Of a stretch of 64,000 nucleotides of DNA, positions 50,098-59,935 are shown one piece after another. The position numbers were made by a program, and so were the translations under genes. The stretch covers positions 1 to 64,000 of the forward strand of contig CAIUOU010000122.1 of the NCBI GenBank assembly GCA_903900845.1. The letters run 5' to 3'. Position 1 is the first letter of the stretch, and the number at the start of each line of letters is the position of its first letter. A model generated the notes under the pieces. The model was given only the letters and a program-made list of their open reading frames with translations, had not been told where the DNA came from and did not search any database. This DNA is from an uncultured Opitutia bacterium (GTDB lineage: Bacteria; Verrucomicrobiota; Verrucomicrobiia; Opitutales; Opitutaceae).

Positions 50098-53019
50098 TCA
50101 TCGGCCGGCGGCGAGGAAGGCCACGAGGTCGGCCATCGCCTGTTCGTCCACCGCGGCCTCGAGGCCTTCGGGCATAAGTGAACGGCCCGAACTCATCAGC
50201 GAGCGGAGCTCGCCGCGGAGGATGGTCTGTTCGGTGCCGTCGAGGCCGAGGAGCGTCAGGCTGCCTCCGGTTTCGCCGGCCACGAGGCCGGCCGGGGTGC
50301 GGCCGTCCTGCAGCGTCGCCGTGTAAAATTGATAGCGGTCCTCCACCGCCCGATTCGGGTCGAGGATGTGCGTGACCAGATAGCCCGCGCTGCGGTCCTT
50401 CACAACTGCGAGGTCGGGTCCCACGGGTCTTCCCGGCGTCGTGCCGAAACTGTGGCAGGCGCTGCACGCGTTCACGAAGACGCCCGCGCCGCGCTGCGCG
50501 TCAGCTTTCAGGCCCGGTAGGGCGGCGAGGTAACGGTCGACCACTTTCTGCCGGCCGGCGTCGACTCCGGTGCCAAAGATCGCCGCGGCGCGATTCGCCA
50601 GTTTGGCCTGTGGATGTTGGGACAGGACCGTGCGCCGGCCCGGGTCGATCTGCGCCCGGAAGTTCTCGTCGGTCTCCGCGCGATCCAGCAGCACGTGGGC
50701 CCACGCGGGACGCGCGGAGACCAGGTCGAGCACTGTGGTGCGAACCGCCGGACCATAGCCGGACCAGCCGGCGAGAAGGCGTTCGGGGGTGGCGGTGCGG
50801 TTCATGCGGCCGAGCGCCCGCACGGCCGCGAGTTGCACTTCCGCCGGCTGGCCGGCCGCCAGTAGGCCGCCGAGCCGGTTGAAATCATCGTCCTGCCCCT
50901 TGCGCCCGCGACCCAGCAACCCGATCGCCGCGGTTCTGTCCGACGTGGGCGCCGAAACTTCGGCTACGATCGCCCGGGCGCGCGCCAGTACTGTATCCGT
51001 GCCCTCCAGGGCAAGGCGCATGGGTTCGCCGCCCTTGGCCGAAAGTTGCGCCAGCGTCTGGTTGTTGCGCTGCAAGCGGTCCAACAGCGCCCCGAGGGAG
51101 TCGAACACCGGCCTGGGGTCCGCCGCCGAAGCCGCGGCCGTGATGCGCGCGAGCAGACCGGCGATCGCCAGGGCGTTATCGGTCGCCGTCGCGATCTCCG
51201 CCACCAGCGGTTCCAGCGCGGGTCCGCCACCCGACAATTCCGCGAGGAGTTTTTCGGCGTGCGGCAACGCCGAGCTCATCGCCGCGGCGCGGATGTAGCG
51301 GTCGGCGTCGGCCCGCAGCAACGCGGCGAGGGCGGCGCCGGCCTCGGGACCAGGCCATTCGCCGAGGGTGTAGGCGGCCTGTTGACGAACGTTCGCGTCC
51401 GGATCGGCCGCCCGTGCCGCCACGGCCGCGCCGAGGCTGGCGTCCTGGCCGGCGAAACGTTCGCTCAACCGCAGCGCCTGGCGGCGCACGCCGGGGTGGG
51501 GGTCGCCCAGCGCCCGGCGCAGGAGGTCCGGCGTCAGCGCGCTGAGGCCCTGCAGCGTCCACAGCGCCTGTCCCCGTGCGGCCGGCAAGGCGGCTGATTC
51601 GGCGATGCGAACGAGGCTCGGTGCAAGGTCGCGGTCGCCGCGGCGCACGATGAGTTGCTGCGCGAGGTCGCGAGTCACACCCGCGGGCTTCTCGAGGGCC
51701 GCGATCAGCCCGGCGGGATCGGCGCGGTCCAGCCGGGGTACCGGGCGCAGGCCGCGACCACGGGGTTTGATTCGGTAGATGCGGCCCTGGGTTTCCCCTT
51801 TTCGTAGGTCGCCGAGCTCGCGTTGCCAGGCGGCGGGGATCCATTGCGGATGCTCGATCACCAGGCGGTACATGTCCGCGACGTAGAGGGCGCCGTCCGG
51901 GCCCGCGCGCGCTGCCACGAACCGGGACCAGGAGTCGGTCGAGGCGAGAAACTCCCCCGCGGCATCTTCCGGCGCACGCTCGCTGCGGAAGGTCGGGCCC
52001 GCCGGTCGCAGGGTTGCGCGGTGCACGAGGTTGTGGACCGGCTCGCAGATGAAGGCGTTGCCGGCGTAGGCCGGTCCGAGCAGGTCGTCCCGGTAGATCA
52101 TCGTGCCGCAGGCCGAGGTGAAGTGGTTCGCGGCGAAGCCGTCGTTGAATCGCGCGAGGGTTTGGCTGCGGGGATACACCCGTGCGGCGCCCGGGGTGGC
52201 GGCGATGATCGACACCGGATTGGGCGGGACGAAATGCGGGTTGCGCCGCAGGTAGTGCTCCTCAAGCGCGAAGTGCCAGATCGGGTTGGAGTTATTGCCG
52301 CCGAACCAGTTTCCCCAGTCGTCGCGGTTGCGCCCCGTCTGCGTCTGCCCGGTCACCAGCTCGACCTCGCCGGTCTCGGGCCGCACGCGGAAATCGCGCT
52401 GTCCGAGCTCGACCACGCGGCCGAGGGTAGGCGACGTGACCTTGCCCCCGCTGTTGCCGTTTCCGAGGTGCAGCCAGCCGTCGAGGCTCCATTGCAGGCC
52501 GTTTGCGAGGTGCTGCTCGTTGCCCTCCGCCAGTCCGGAGAAAAGCGTCTCGCGCCGGTCGGCGCGGCCGTCGCCATCGGTGTCGGCGAGATACAGGATG
52601 TGAGGCACCGCCACGACCAGCACGCCGTCGCGCCAGGGCACGGCCGTGGTGGGCGAGCGCAGGCCGTCGGCGAACAGCGTGGATTTGTCGTAGCGGCCGT
52701 CGCCGCGGGTCGACTCGAGCACCCGCACGCGTCCGCCGGGTTTGCCCTTGCCGTCCATTCCCTGCGGGTAGTCGGCCATCTCCACGACCCAGAGACGGCC
52801 GTCGGGTCCCCAGGCTAGGTCCACCGGATCAAGCACCGCCGGCTCCGCGGCGACCAATTCCACTTCGAGATCGGCGGGCACTTGGATCGCGGCGAGCGAT
52901 GCCGCGGGGGAAAGGGGCGCCGGCAGCACGACCTTCGGTGGCGGGGGGACTTCCTTGTAGCCGCTCCCGAGCAGGGCGGCGGCTAGCAGCAGTGTGGCCG
53001 GCAGGGGGCGGTGCTTCAT
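50098..53019 (-). CDS. PVC-type membrane-bound dehydrogenase / HEAT / cytochrome c protein
   Basis: A 973-residue secreted protein with an N-terminal signal (MKHRPLPATLLLAAALLGSG). A dehydrogenase beta-propeller covers about 45-430 (VDLAWGPDGRLWVVEMADYP, YLADTDGDGRADRRETLFSG, FVPPNPVSII). HEAT repeats cover about 460-820 (DPHPGVRRQALRLSERFAG). A haem c domain follows with NACSACHSFG (about 865), then HILDPNRAVEDRYQFYTATL and GRSLMPEGLEAAVDEQAMAD. This is a hallmark PVC architecture (TIGR02604/TIGR02603 types). Unlike the larger paralogue at 21794 it has no ThuA domain. Its start overlaps the stop of the ceramidase-like gene (ATGA), so the two are co-translated and may act on the same substrate. 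Confidence 0.92.
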   Translation of the reverse strand: MKHRPLPATLLLAAALLGSGYKEVPPPPKVVLPAPLSPAASLAAIQVPADLEVELVAAEPAVLDPVDLAWGPDGRLWVVEMADYPQGMDGKGKPGGRVRVLESTRGDGRYDKSTLFADGLRSPTTAVPWRDGVLVVAVPHILYLADTDGDGRADRRETLFSGLAEGNEQHLANGLQWSLDGWLHLGNGNSGGKVTSPTLGRVVELGQRDFRVRPETGEVELVTGQTQTGRNRDDWGNWFGGNNSNPIWHFALEEHYLRRNPHFVPPNPVSIIAATPGAARVYPRSQTLARFNDGFAANHFTSACGTMIYRDDLLGPAYAGNAFICEPVHNLVHRATLRPAGPTFRSERAPEDAAGEFLASTDSWSRFVAARAGPDGALYVADMYRLVIEHPQWIPAAWQRELGDLRKGETQGRIYRIKPRGRGLRPVPRLDRADPAGLIAALEKPAGVTRDLAQQLIVRRGDRDLAPSLVRIAESAALPAARGQALWTLQGLSALTPDLLRRALGDPHPGVRRQALRLSERFAGQDASLGAAVAARAADPDANVRQQAAYTLGEWPGPEAGAALAALLRADADRYIRAAAMSSALPHAEKLLAELSGGGPALEPLVAEIATATDNALAIAGLLARITAAASAADPRPVFDSLGALLDRLQRNNQTLAQLSAKGGEPMRLALEGTDTVLARARAIVAEVSAPTSDRTAAIGLLGRGRKGQDDDFNRLGGLLAAGQPAEVQLAAVRALGRMNRTATPERLLAGWSGYGPAVRTTVLDLVSARPAWAHVLLDRAETDENFRAQIDPGRRTVLSQHPQAKLANRAAAIFGTGVDAGRQKVVDRYLAALPGLKADAQRGAGVFVNACSACHSFGTTPGRPVGPDLAVVKDRSAGYLVTHILDPNRAVEDRYQFYTATLQDGRTPAGLVAGETGGSLTLLGLDGTEQTILRGELRSLMSSGRSLMPEGLEAAVDEQAMADLVAFLAAGR

Positions 53020-54398
53020 GGGCGGTGCGGGGCGGAGCCCAGCATGGATTTCACGGCTGCGACGATAACGTCTTCGGTGCTTTCCGCCAGTCGCACGGGC
53101 CAGCCGTAGTAATCCATCGAGCCGTCGACCTCGTAGCCACCTTCGGGAAACATCCGGCGCGACGGGATGTAGCTCGGGGTGGCGTTGGCGTAGGCGGTGA
53201 ACCACAGCTGTGCTCCAGGTAGCTCGCGCCGTAAGCGCAGCGAATACTCCGAGACCACCTCGCCCGCGAGGAACACCATCTGGAGATCACGGCCGAAGCT
53301 CCACGCCTGCACGACATACGGCAGCGCCGCCGGCAAGGGACGTCCCGCATCCAGTTCCGCGAGAAAACGCCGGGCGGCGTAGGCGGTCTGCACCCTGCTC
53401 CCCGGCGCCGCCCGGGCCTCCAGCTCGGCCCTGGTCACCGTGCGCTCCAAGGGAAGTTCCATCCGCCGCAGGGTCGCCGCGGTCACCGGTCCCAGCGGGC
53501 GCAGCGGGCCCGCCAGCACCCGGGCGACCTCGGCGGCGACTTTCGCGCCGTGCACGGGCACGCCGGGGAGGCCGCGCGGCATTCCCGGATTGGCGTCGGC
53601 GCCGCAGCCGATCGTCACCAGCGCGGGCGCACCGCCGTGGGCGGCCTCGATGCGCGCGGCGGCGTCGCCGGCCCAGTCGGGGTGAACAAGGTTGTCGGAC
53701 CCCGCGAGCGTCGTGCAATGGCACGCGTAGCCAAGCAGCACGCCCCGTACCGCGCCGGCCGTGTCGGTCACGCGCAGCACGGGCAGCGCATGGTCGACCG
53801 GACCGCCCGGGACGATGCCGAATCCTTTCCACTTGCCGTCGACGACGGTGCGCCGGTGCGCGGCGAAGTCGACGCGCCCCTCGGCCCAGTCGAGCCGTGC
53901 CGGCCGGCGGGCGGCGATGGCTTCGGCGGCCACCGCGACGAGTTTCTCGCGAAACACGCGGGTGTGGCGGGTGATTCGCTCGCGTTCCTCGTCGGGCAGG
54001 TCGCGCGAGAACATGAACGGGATCGTGTCCGCCAGCGCCGGGCCGGCGTGCGTGTGCGTGGCGGTGACGGCAAGGCGGGCGCGCGCGACGCCGAATCGGC
54101 GCGCCAGCTCCGTCGCGACGTGCGCGGCGGTGTCCTCGCCGATGGCGATCACCTCGGCGGCGATCAGTACCGTGAGCCCAGGTCCATCCTCGCCGAGGGC
54201 GAGCGCGCGGGCGTGCAGGCGCATCTCGACCTTGTCCGCCGCGGTGGTGCGCGACTGGTAGCCCGAAAGCAAAATCGGGGTCTCCGGGGTGATGTCGACG
54301 CGGGCGAGGCCGACGGCCACGAGCGGGCCTGCGGCCGCTGAAAAGGGGGCGGTCGTCGCGAGCACGGCCGCGGCGGCGAGGGCGCGGAGGGGTTTCAT
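53016..54398 (-). CDS. Neutral/alkaline ceramidase-like secreted hydrolase
   Basis: A 460-residue exported protein (signal MKPLRALAAAAVLATTAPFSAAA) of the neutral/alkaline non-lysosomal ceramidase N-terminal family. Features: VGLARVDITPETPILLSGYQ, LAVTATHTHAGPALADTIPF (metal His pair), LGYACHCTTLAGSDNLVHPDW, VTIGCGADANPGMPRG, FLAGEVVSEYSLRLRREL and WFTAYANATPSYIPSRRMFP. These short versions lack the C-terminal domain of true ceramidases; their substrate in PVC bacteria is unknown. It is co-translated with the dehydrogenase/cytochrome gene. Confidence 0.88.
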   Translation of the reverse strand: MKPLRALAAAAVLATTAPFSAAAGPLVAVGLARVDITPETPILLSGYQSRTTAADKVEMRLHARALALGEDGPGLTVLIAAEVIAIGEDTAAHVATELARRFGVARARLAVTATHTHAGPALADTIPFMFSRDLPDEERERITRHTRVFREKLVAVAAEAIAARRPARLDWAEGRVDFAAHRRTVVDGKWKGFGIVPGGPVDHALPVLRVTDTAGAVRGVLLGYACHCTTLAGSDNLVHPDWAGDAAARIEAAHGGAPALVTIGCGADANPGMPRGLPGVPVHGAKVAAEVARVLAGPLRPLGPVTAATLRRMELPLERTVTRAELEARAAPGSRVQTAYAARRFLAELDAGRPLPAALPYVVQAWSFGRDLQMVFLAGEVVSEYSLRLRRELPGAQLWFTAYANATPSYIPSRRMFPEGGYEVDGSMDYYGWPVRLAESTEDVIVAAVKSMLGSAPHRP

Positions 54399-54735
54399 GG
54401 CGGCAGGTTGGTGGCCGTGCCCCGCGGAGGAAAGCGCGCAGACGCGCGCGGGCGGCTCAGCGTGGCTCCGCCGCAGCCGGAGCGTCTTTCAGCATGGCTT
54501 CCGAATAGCTCCGCGAGGGGGTAACCAAGGATGGATACGAATCGACCCGGATAAATGCGGGTCGTTTGTAGCCGGGGTCCGGCGACCCCGGACTATGCCG
54601 GCGACCTTGCGGCCGAAGGCTGTCCCGAAGGCGGCAAACGTGAACCGCAGATTTCGCGGACGGCGCAGATCAGGGAAAATGCGTCCTGCCCGAAGGAAAT
54701 CGCTCCGGCAAAACACCACTTCGAGGGGCGAGAAC
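54399..54735. other. Intergenic region with composite repeat copy 2
   Basis: This 337-bp gap lies between asnS (3' end) and the ceramidase-like gene (5' end), both minus. It holds the composite repeat 54501-54597 and a CGCAGATTTCGCGGACGGCG unit at about 54646-54668. The promoter for the ceramidase/dehydrogenase pair should be within 54399-54500. Confidence 0.6.
54501..54597 (+). repeat. Composite intergenic repeat, copy 2
   Basis: CCGAATAGCTCCGCG, GTAACCAAGGATGG, ATCGACCCGG, then TTGTAGCCGGGGTCCGGCG-ACCCCGGACTA hairpin (stem CCGGGGTC/GACCCCGG at 54572-54591). Order and spacing match copy 1 at 16321-16410; only one base is inserted before TGTAGCC. Confidence 0.7.
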
Positions 54736-56130
<1,395 letters not shown>

Positions 56131-56231
56131 CGGCGGGTGTTTTGGTCGAACGAAGCGAGCCCGCCCCGCGCTGGCAAACGGTGAATCTGCTTCGATGAGG
56201 CGAGGACCGCCTGAACCAGACCGGGGAGGAG

Positions 56232-56264
56232 CCACGAAAGGTGCGAAAAGCGCGAAAAAGCGCC
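56232..56264 (+). repeat. CGAAA-step degenerate repeat
   Basis: CCACGAAAGGTGCGAAAAGC followed by GCGAAAAAGCGCC repeats a (G/C)CGAAA unit about every 8-9 bases. A related CGCGCAAAACGCGCAG unit lies at 50044-50067. It is non-coding and lies 100 bases upstream of asnS. Confidence 0.5.
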
Positions 56265-56370
56265 TCGGGGTATCGCGATCGGACCAGGTTGAATGAGGAA
56301 GGCCTGAACGCGGGGAACGGGGGGAAAGCCTGTCAGGCGGAATCGTTACCGCAGACTGAAGACCGTACGT

Positions 56371-56394
56371 TGTAGCCGGGGCTGAAGCCCCGGA
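56371..56394 (+). repeat. TGTAGCC hairpin repeat, CCGGGG stem
   Basis: TGTAGCCGGGGCTGAAGCCC followed by CGGAG. The stem CCGGGGCT/AGCCCCGG is perfect with a two-base loop. Compared with 33569-33593, both stem sides differ at matching positions, so pairing is kept. Confidence 0.7.
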
Positions 56395-56471
56395 GATTAC
56401 GGATCTTCGTTCGCAGGGGGGCGGCGCCTGCGGACCACCCGCGGGCGGTGGACCTTTACCCTGTCTCCTGC

Positions 56472-57419
56472 TCAGCCGATCAGCGCCATCGCGGCGTGCA
56501 TGGCCTTGCTCACGGCGGCGCAGGCAGGGTCGTTGTCGAGGGCGTTGAGGGGCTTGTTGAACGGCTCGCAGCGCACGGGTCCGTCGAAACCGGTGGCCTG
56601 CAGCGCGCGCATGAACGCGCGGGTGTCGATCACGCCAGTCGCCAGGGGCAGCTCCCGTTCCCCGTCCTTCTGCTGGGGTTTCGGGATGTCGCGCGGAGCG
56701 TCGTTGAGGTCGACGCTCACGATGTCCGACGCCTGCAGCGCGCGGATCTCCTCCACAGTGTCGCCGGCGGTCCACCAATGCCAGGTGTCGAGCACCAGGC
56801 CCACATTGGGCCGGCCGATCTCGGCGATGAGGTCGCGGGCCTCGGCCATTGTGTGGACGAAAGGGTAGCGCTTCGCGACGAGGTTGAGCTGCGTGCCCAC
56901 GTACTCGAGGCCGAGGCGGATGCCGTGGTCGCCCAGGATCACCGCGACCTCGCGCAACCGCGACGCGTGGAGCACTAAATTGGGCCGGTAGGTGAGGGTG
57001 TCGTGGCTCGGCGGGATCCAGGTTCCGATGCGATCAGCGCCGGCGCGGCGAAGCCCGGCGGCCAAGCGGGGCAGTTCGGCGAGCCCGGAGCGAAACGTCG
57101 CGTCGTCCTTGCGGAAATCGACGCTCAGCGAGGTGGCCGCCCAGATGAGTTTCGCGTCCGCCAGTCCTGAGCGGATCGCCGCGATCTCGCCCGGGCCCGC
57201 GGCCGCGAGCTCGGTGGCGCGCGGCTCGACGGCCTCGAAACCATGCCGCCGGGCGAGCCCGATCAGCTCCCGCTGGCTGGCGGCGGTGACCCCGATGCTG
57301 CCCGGAACGAGCGCGACGCGCATGCGTCGAACCTGGGTCGGCGTGGTGGTGTCCGCGGCGGAAGCGAGCGCGGCGGCGGTCAGGGCGGTCGAGGACTGCA
57401 GGAAGGCGCGGCGTTTCAT
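56472..57419 (-). CDS. Sugar phosphate isomerase/epimerase-type TIM barrel, Tat-like signal
   Basis: A 315-residue member of the xylose-isomerase-like TIM-barrel family. The N-terminus [20 protein letters not shown] has RR-x-FLQ, a probable twin-arginine signal. Family motifs: [40 protein letters not shown] (metal Glu), [20 protein letters not shown] (metal Asp and His), [13 protein letters not shown] and [15 protein letters not shown] (last Glu). It probably isomerises a keto-sugar in the periplasm. ATG 57419 is chosen because the upstream frame to 57494 is poor. It is divergent from the PQQ-repeat gene. Confidence 0.9.
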   Translation of the reverse strand: MKRRAFLQSSTALTAAALASAADTTTPTQVRRMRVALVPGSIGVTAASQRELIGLARRHGFEAVEPRATELAAAGPGEIAAIRSGLADAKLIWAATSLSVDFRKDDATFRSGLAELPRLAAGLRRAGADRIGTWIPPSHDTLTYRPNLVLHASRLREVAVILGDHGIRLGLEYVGTQLNLVAKRYPFVHTMAEARDLIAEIGRPNVGLVLDTWHWWTAGDTVEEIRALQASDIVSVDLNDAPRDIPKPQQKDGERELPLATGVIDTRAFMRALQATGFDGPVRCEPFNKPLNALDNDPACAAVSKAMHAAMALIG

Positions 57420-57555
57420 CGGTGAGGGGGGGGCGCCAGATGAAGCGGCAGCCCGGGGCATGGCAAGCGGCGGGGTGGCCGGTGCCGCGGCCATCCGCGT
57501 GGATTACCCGCGGCCCGCGCTGGACGACCGGCGGGAGGCGAGCAACGTCCATCCC

Positions 57556-58884
57556 ATGCACCCCCTGAAGTCCCCGGTTTTCGCGCTGGCGGGCGCGGCG
57601 TTGCTGGCCGGCGCTTTCCCGGAAGTTCCGAATCCATCCGGGCTGCGCGCGGCGGGCGCGGAGCTGATCGCCTCGGCCGAACCCGGCTGGCCGCAATTTC
57701 GCGGACCCCGACGCGACGGCATTAGCGACGAGCGTGGTCTGCTCGAGGCCTGGCCGGAGACAGGGCCGCGCCTCCTCTGGAAGACCGGCGGACTGGGCAA
57801 GGGATTCTCGTCGCCGGTCATCGCCGGCGGGCGGCTCTTCATCACCGGGGACTTCGGCGAAGAGGTGCGGGTGCTGGCTTTTGACCTGGAGGGTAAGCCG
57901 CTGTGGTCGGTCCGCAACGGCGACGCCTGGCTCAACCAGTATCAGGGCGCCCGCTCGTCGGTCGCGGTGCGGGATGGGCGGGTTTATCACCAAAACGCCC
58001 ACGGACGCGTGGTCTGCCTGGATGCGGCGACCGGTGCCGAGCGTTGGGCCGTGGATCTGCTCAAGCGTTATGGCGGCGACAACATCACGTGGGGATTGAG
58101 CGAGTGTGTGCTGGTTGATGATCGCGCCGTCTACGCGACCGCGGGTGGACGCGACGCCCTGCTGGTGGCCTTTGATCGGCTGACCGGATCCGAGCTCTGG
58201 CGAAGCGAGCCGTTGCCCGTGGCCGGGGCGGAGGGCGGGGTGGATCACGCGGCCTACGCCTCGCCGATTCTGGTGCGGTTCGCCGGCCGGCGGTTGCTCA
58301 TCGGCACGTCGCTGCGGAATCTTTACTGTGCCGACGCCGACACGGGAAAACTGCAATGGACGCGCCCGCGCCCGACCTCCTACTCGGTGCTCGCGATGAT
58401 GCCCGTGCTTGTGGGCGACGCGGTCTTCATGTCGGCCCCGCATGGACCGCCCGGACGACTCCACCGGCTCATCGCTCCGCGTGCGGCCGGCGAACCGGTA
58501 GGAGTGGAGGACCTTTGGACCAATCCGCTCGATCCCTGCCAGGGCGGGGTCGTGCACGTGGCCGGCCGGCTTTACGGTGCCTACTACCCCGCGCGGCGCG
58601 GTTGGGCCGCGCTCGATGCCGCGACGGGCCAAACCCTTTTCGAGGCCCCCGACCTCATCAAAGGCGCACCGCTTTTCGCGGATGGCCGCATTCATGCGCT
58701 GAGCGAGGATGGGACGATGCTGTTGCTGGAGCCGACGGATTCAAAGTTCGAGATCCGGGGCCGCTTCCGCATCCCCAACACACGCGGGCGTGACGCTTGG
58801 GCGCACCCGGTGATTTTGGACGGCCGGCTGTATCTGCGGTATCACGATACGCTTTACTGCCACGACGTGCGGGCCGCGCGATGA
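57556..58884 (+). CDS. Secreted PQQ-repeat beta-propeller protein
   Basis: A 442-residue exported protein with PQQ/BamB-like propeller repeats: WPQFRGPRRDGISDERGLLE, LLWKTGGLGKGFSSPVIAGG, VVCLDAATGAERWAVDLLKR, LVAFDRLTGSELWRSEPLPV, YCADADTGKLQW, WAALDAATGQTLFEAPDLIK. The opening WPQFRGP motif is typical of PVC proteins of this type. Signal peptide from MHPLKSPVFALAGAALLAG. It may be a PQQ-dependent dehydrogenase or a scaffold; no PQQ ligand set can be proven by eye. Its stop overlaps the ATG of the methyltransferase gene. Confidence 0.9.
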   Translation: MHPLKSPVFALAGAALLAGAFPEVPNPSGLRAAGAELIASAEPGWPQFRGPRRDGISDERGLLEAWPETGPRLLWKTGGLGKGFSSPVIAGGRLFITGDFGEEVRVLAFDLEGKPLWSVRNGDAWLNQYQGARSSVAVRDGRVYHQNAHGRVVCLDAATGAERWAVDLLKRYGGDNITWGLSECVLVDDRAVYATAGGRDALLVAFDRLTGSELWRSEPLPVAGAEGGVDHAAYASPILVRFAGRRLLIGTSLRNLYCADADTGKLQWTRPRPTSYSVLAMMPVLVGDAVFMSAPHGPPGRLHRLIAPRAAGEPVGVEDLWTNPLDPCQGGVVHVAGRLYGAYYPARRGWAALDAATGQTLFEAPDLIKGAPLFADGRIHALSEDGTMLLLEPTDSKFEIRGRFRIPNTRGRDAWAHPVILDGRLYLRYHDTLYCHDVRAAR

Positions 58885-59555
58885 GCGGATCAGGTATGCC
58901 GGCATCCCTGCCGTCCCGCGAGGTGCATTGCGCCGAGGCGTTGGCTTGGCTGCGCGAACGCGGATGCGTCGCCGGAGCCTGCGCGGTCACGTCCTTGCCC
59001 GACGTCTCCGAGGTCAACCTCGGGTTGGAAGCATGGCGGTCATGGTTCCTTGGCGCGGTGGGGGCGGTGGTCGAGGCGGTGCCGGCCAACCAAGCGGCGG
59101 TCTTCTTCCAGTCGGACATTCGTCATGGCGGTCGCTGGGTCGATAAAGGGGCCCTCGTGGTGCGGGCGGCGGAGGACGCGGGCGCCGGCGTGCTGTTTCA
59201 CAAGATCGTGAGCCGGCGGCCTCCCGGGATGGTGACCACCGGCCGACCGGGCTTCACGCATTTGATCGCCGTCTCGCGCGATTTGCGCTGCACCGGGCCG
59301 CTGGCGATCCCCGACATCATTGTCGACCCCGGCCGGCAGCCGTGGGTGCGGGCGATGGGTGTGAAGGCCGCCGCGTATGCGGTGAGGTTTGCGCGCGATC
59401 AGGCGGCCGCGCGGGTGATCCTCGATCCCTTTTGCGGCGTTGGCACCGTGTTGGCGGTCGCGAACCGGCTCGGGGTTCCTGCGATCGGGGTGGAGCGTTC
59501 GGCCAAACGTTGTGACCGGGCGCGGGAGCTGACGGTGGGTGCGGATGAGGTGTGA
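58881..59555 (+). CDS. SAM-dependent methyltransferase-like protein
   Basis: A 224-residue protein. The C-terminal region holds a SAM-binding motif VILDPFCGVGTVLAVANRLG, then VPAIGVERSAKRCDRARELT, as in DNA and TRM11-type RNA methyltransferases. No DPPY catalytic motif is visible in the N-terminal two thirds, which contain AVFFQSDIRHGGRWVDKGAL, and HKIVSRRPPGMVTTGRPGFTH. That order (SAM motif last) suits permuted beta-class enzymes. The substrate is unknown. The ATG at 58881 overlaps the stop of the PQQ-repeat gene (ATGA), an unexpected coupling of an exported propeller with a cytosolic methyltransferase. Confidence 0.8.
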   Translation: MSGSGMPASLPSREVHCAEALAWLRERGCVAGACAVTSLPDVSEVNLGLEAWRSWFLGAVGAVVEAVPANQAAVFFQSDIRHGGRWVDKGALVVRAAEDAGAGVLFHKIVSRRPPGMVTTGRPGFTHLIAVSRDLRCTGPLAIPDIIVDPGRQPWVRAMGVKAAAYAVRFARDQAAARVILDPFCGVGTVLAVANRLGVPAIGVERSAKRCDRARELTVGADEV

Positions 59556-59559
59556 GCGG

Positions 59560-59735
59560 CCGAGTCACTTATGCGGCCTAAGTGTCACGCTACTGCCCAC
59601 CCCAGGAGGCACCATTCGAGTTGCGGAGAGGGAGACCCGTTGGTTTTTTCTCCCTTCTTCCGCTTAGCGGAAGATTTGGGGTAACATAGAAAGCAATGCC
59701 CGCCGTGTAGGGGTACACGGCGGGCTCTTTATTTC
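59560..59735 (+). ncRNA. Candidate structured RNA or 3' UTR
   Basis: Four successive hairpins are visible: CACTTA/TAAGTG (59566-59584), GGGAGA/TCTCCC (59630-59654), CTTCCGC/GCGGAAG with a TTA loop (59657-59673), and the terminator stem 59698-59725. No open frame fills the region. It follows the methyltransferase stop, so it may be that gene's 3' UTR or a separate small RNA. I cannot match it to a known RNA family. Confidence 0.35.
59698..59735 (+). terminator. Rho-independent terminator
   Basis: A perfect 12-bp stem, GCCCGCCGTGTA (59698-59709) with TACACGGCGGGC (59714-59725), has a GGGG loop and is followed by TCTTTATTT. It ends the transcript that includes the PQQ-repeat and methyltransferase genes. 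Confidence 0.9.
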
Positions 59736-59935
59736 CGAGGGCGAAAAAAGGCGGTGGCGATCATTCCGCCAACCGCAGCACGAGGAAATCGGCGTCCCGC
59801 AGCAGGAGGAGCGGCGAAACCGCGGGTTGCCTGAGCGTGCGGGCAAATTCGCGGTCGCCTAGCGGCGCGTAAGGAAGGTTTCCGGCGGTTGCGGCGAAAC
59901 TTGCGAAATAACCCGGGCCTGGGACAGTCGGCGCG

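Larger units (their letters stand above)
56131..56471. other. Intergenic region upstream of asnS with repeats
   Basis: This 341-bp gap between asnS and the TIM-barrel isomerase (both minus) holds a CACGAAAGGTGCGAAAAGCG-type unit (56232-56264) and the TGTAGCC hairpin (56371-56394). The asnS promoter must lie here. No tRNA or T-box-like structure is recognisable. Confidence 0.6.
59556..59935. other. 380-bp intergenic region with structured RNA candidate
   Basis: The first 180 bases contain four predicted hairpins ending in a strong terminator (59698-59735). The rest (59736-59935) holds a minus-strand open frame without a normal start (59761-59940) and the leader of the gene at 59936. No tRNA is recognisable. 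Confidence 0.6.
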
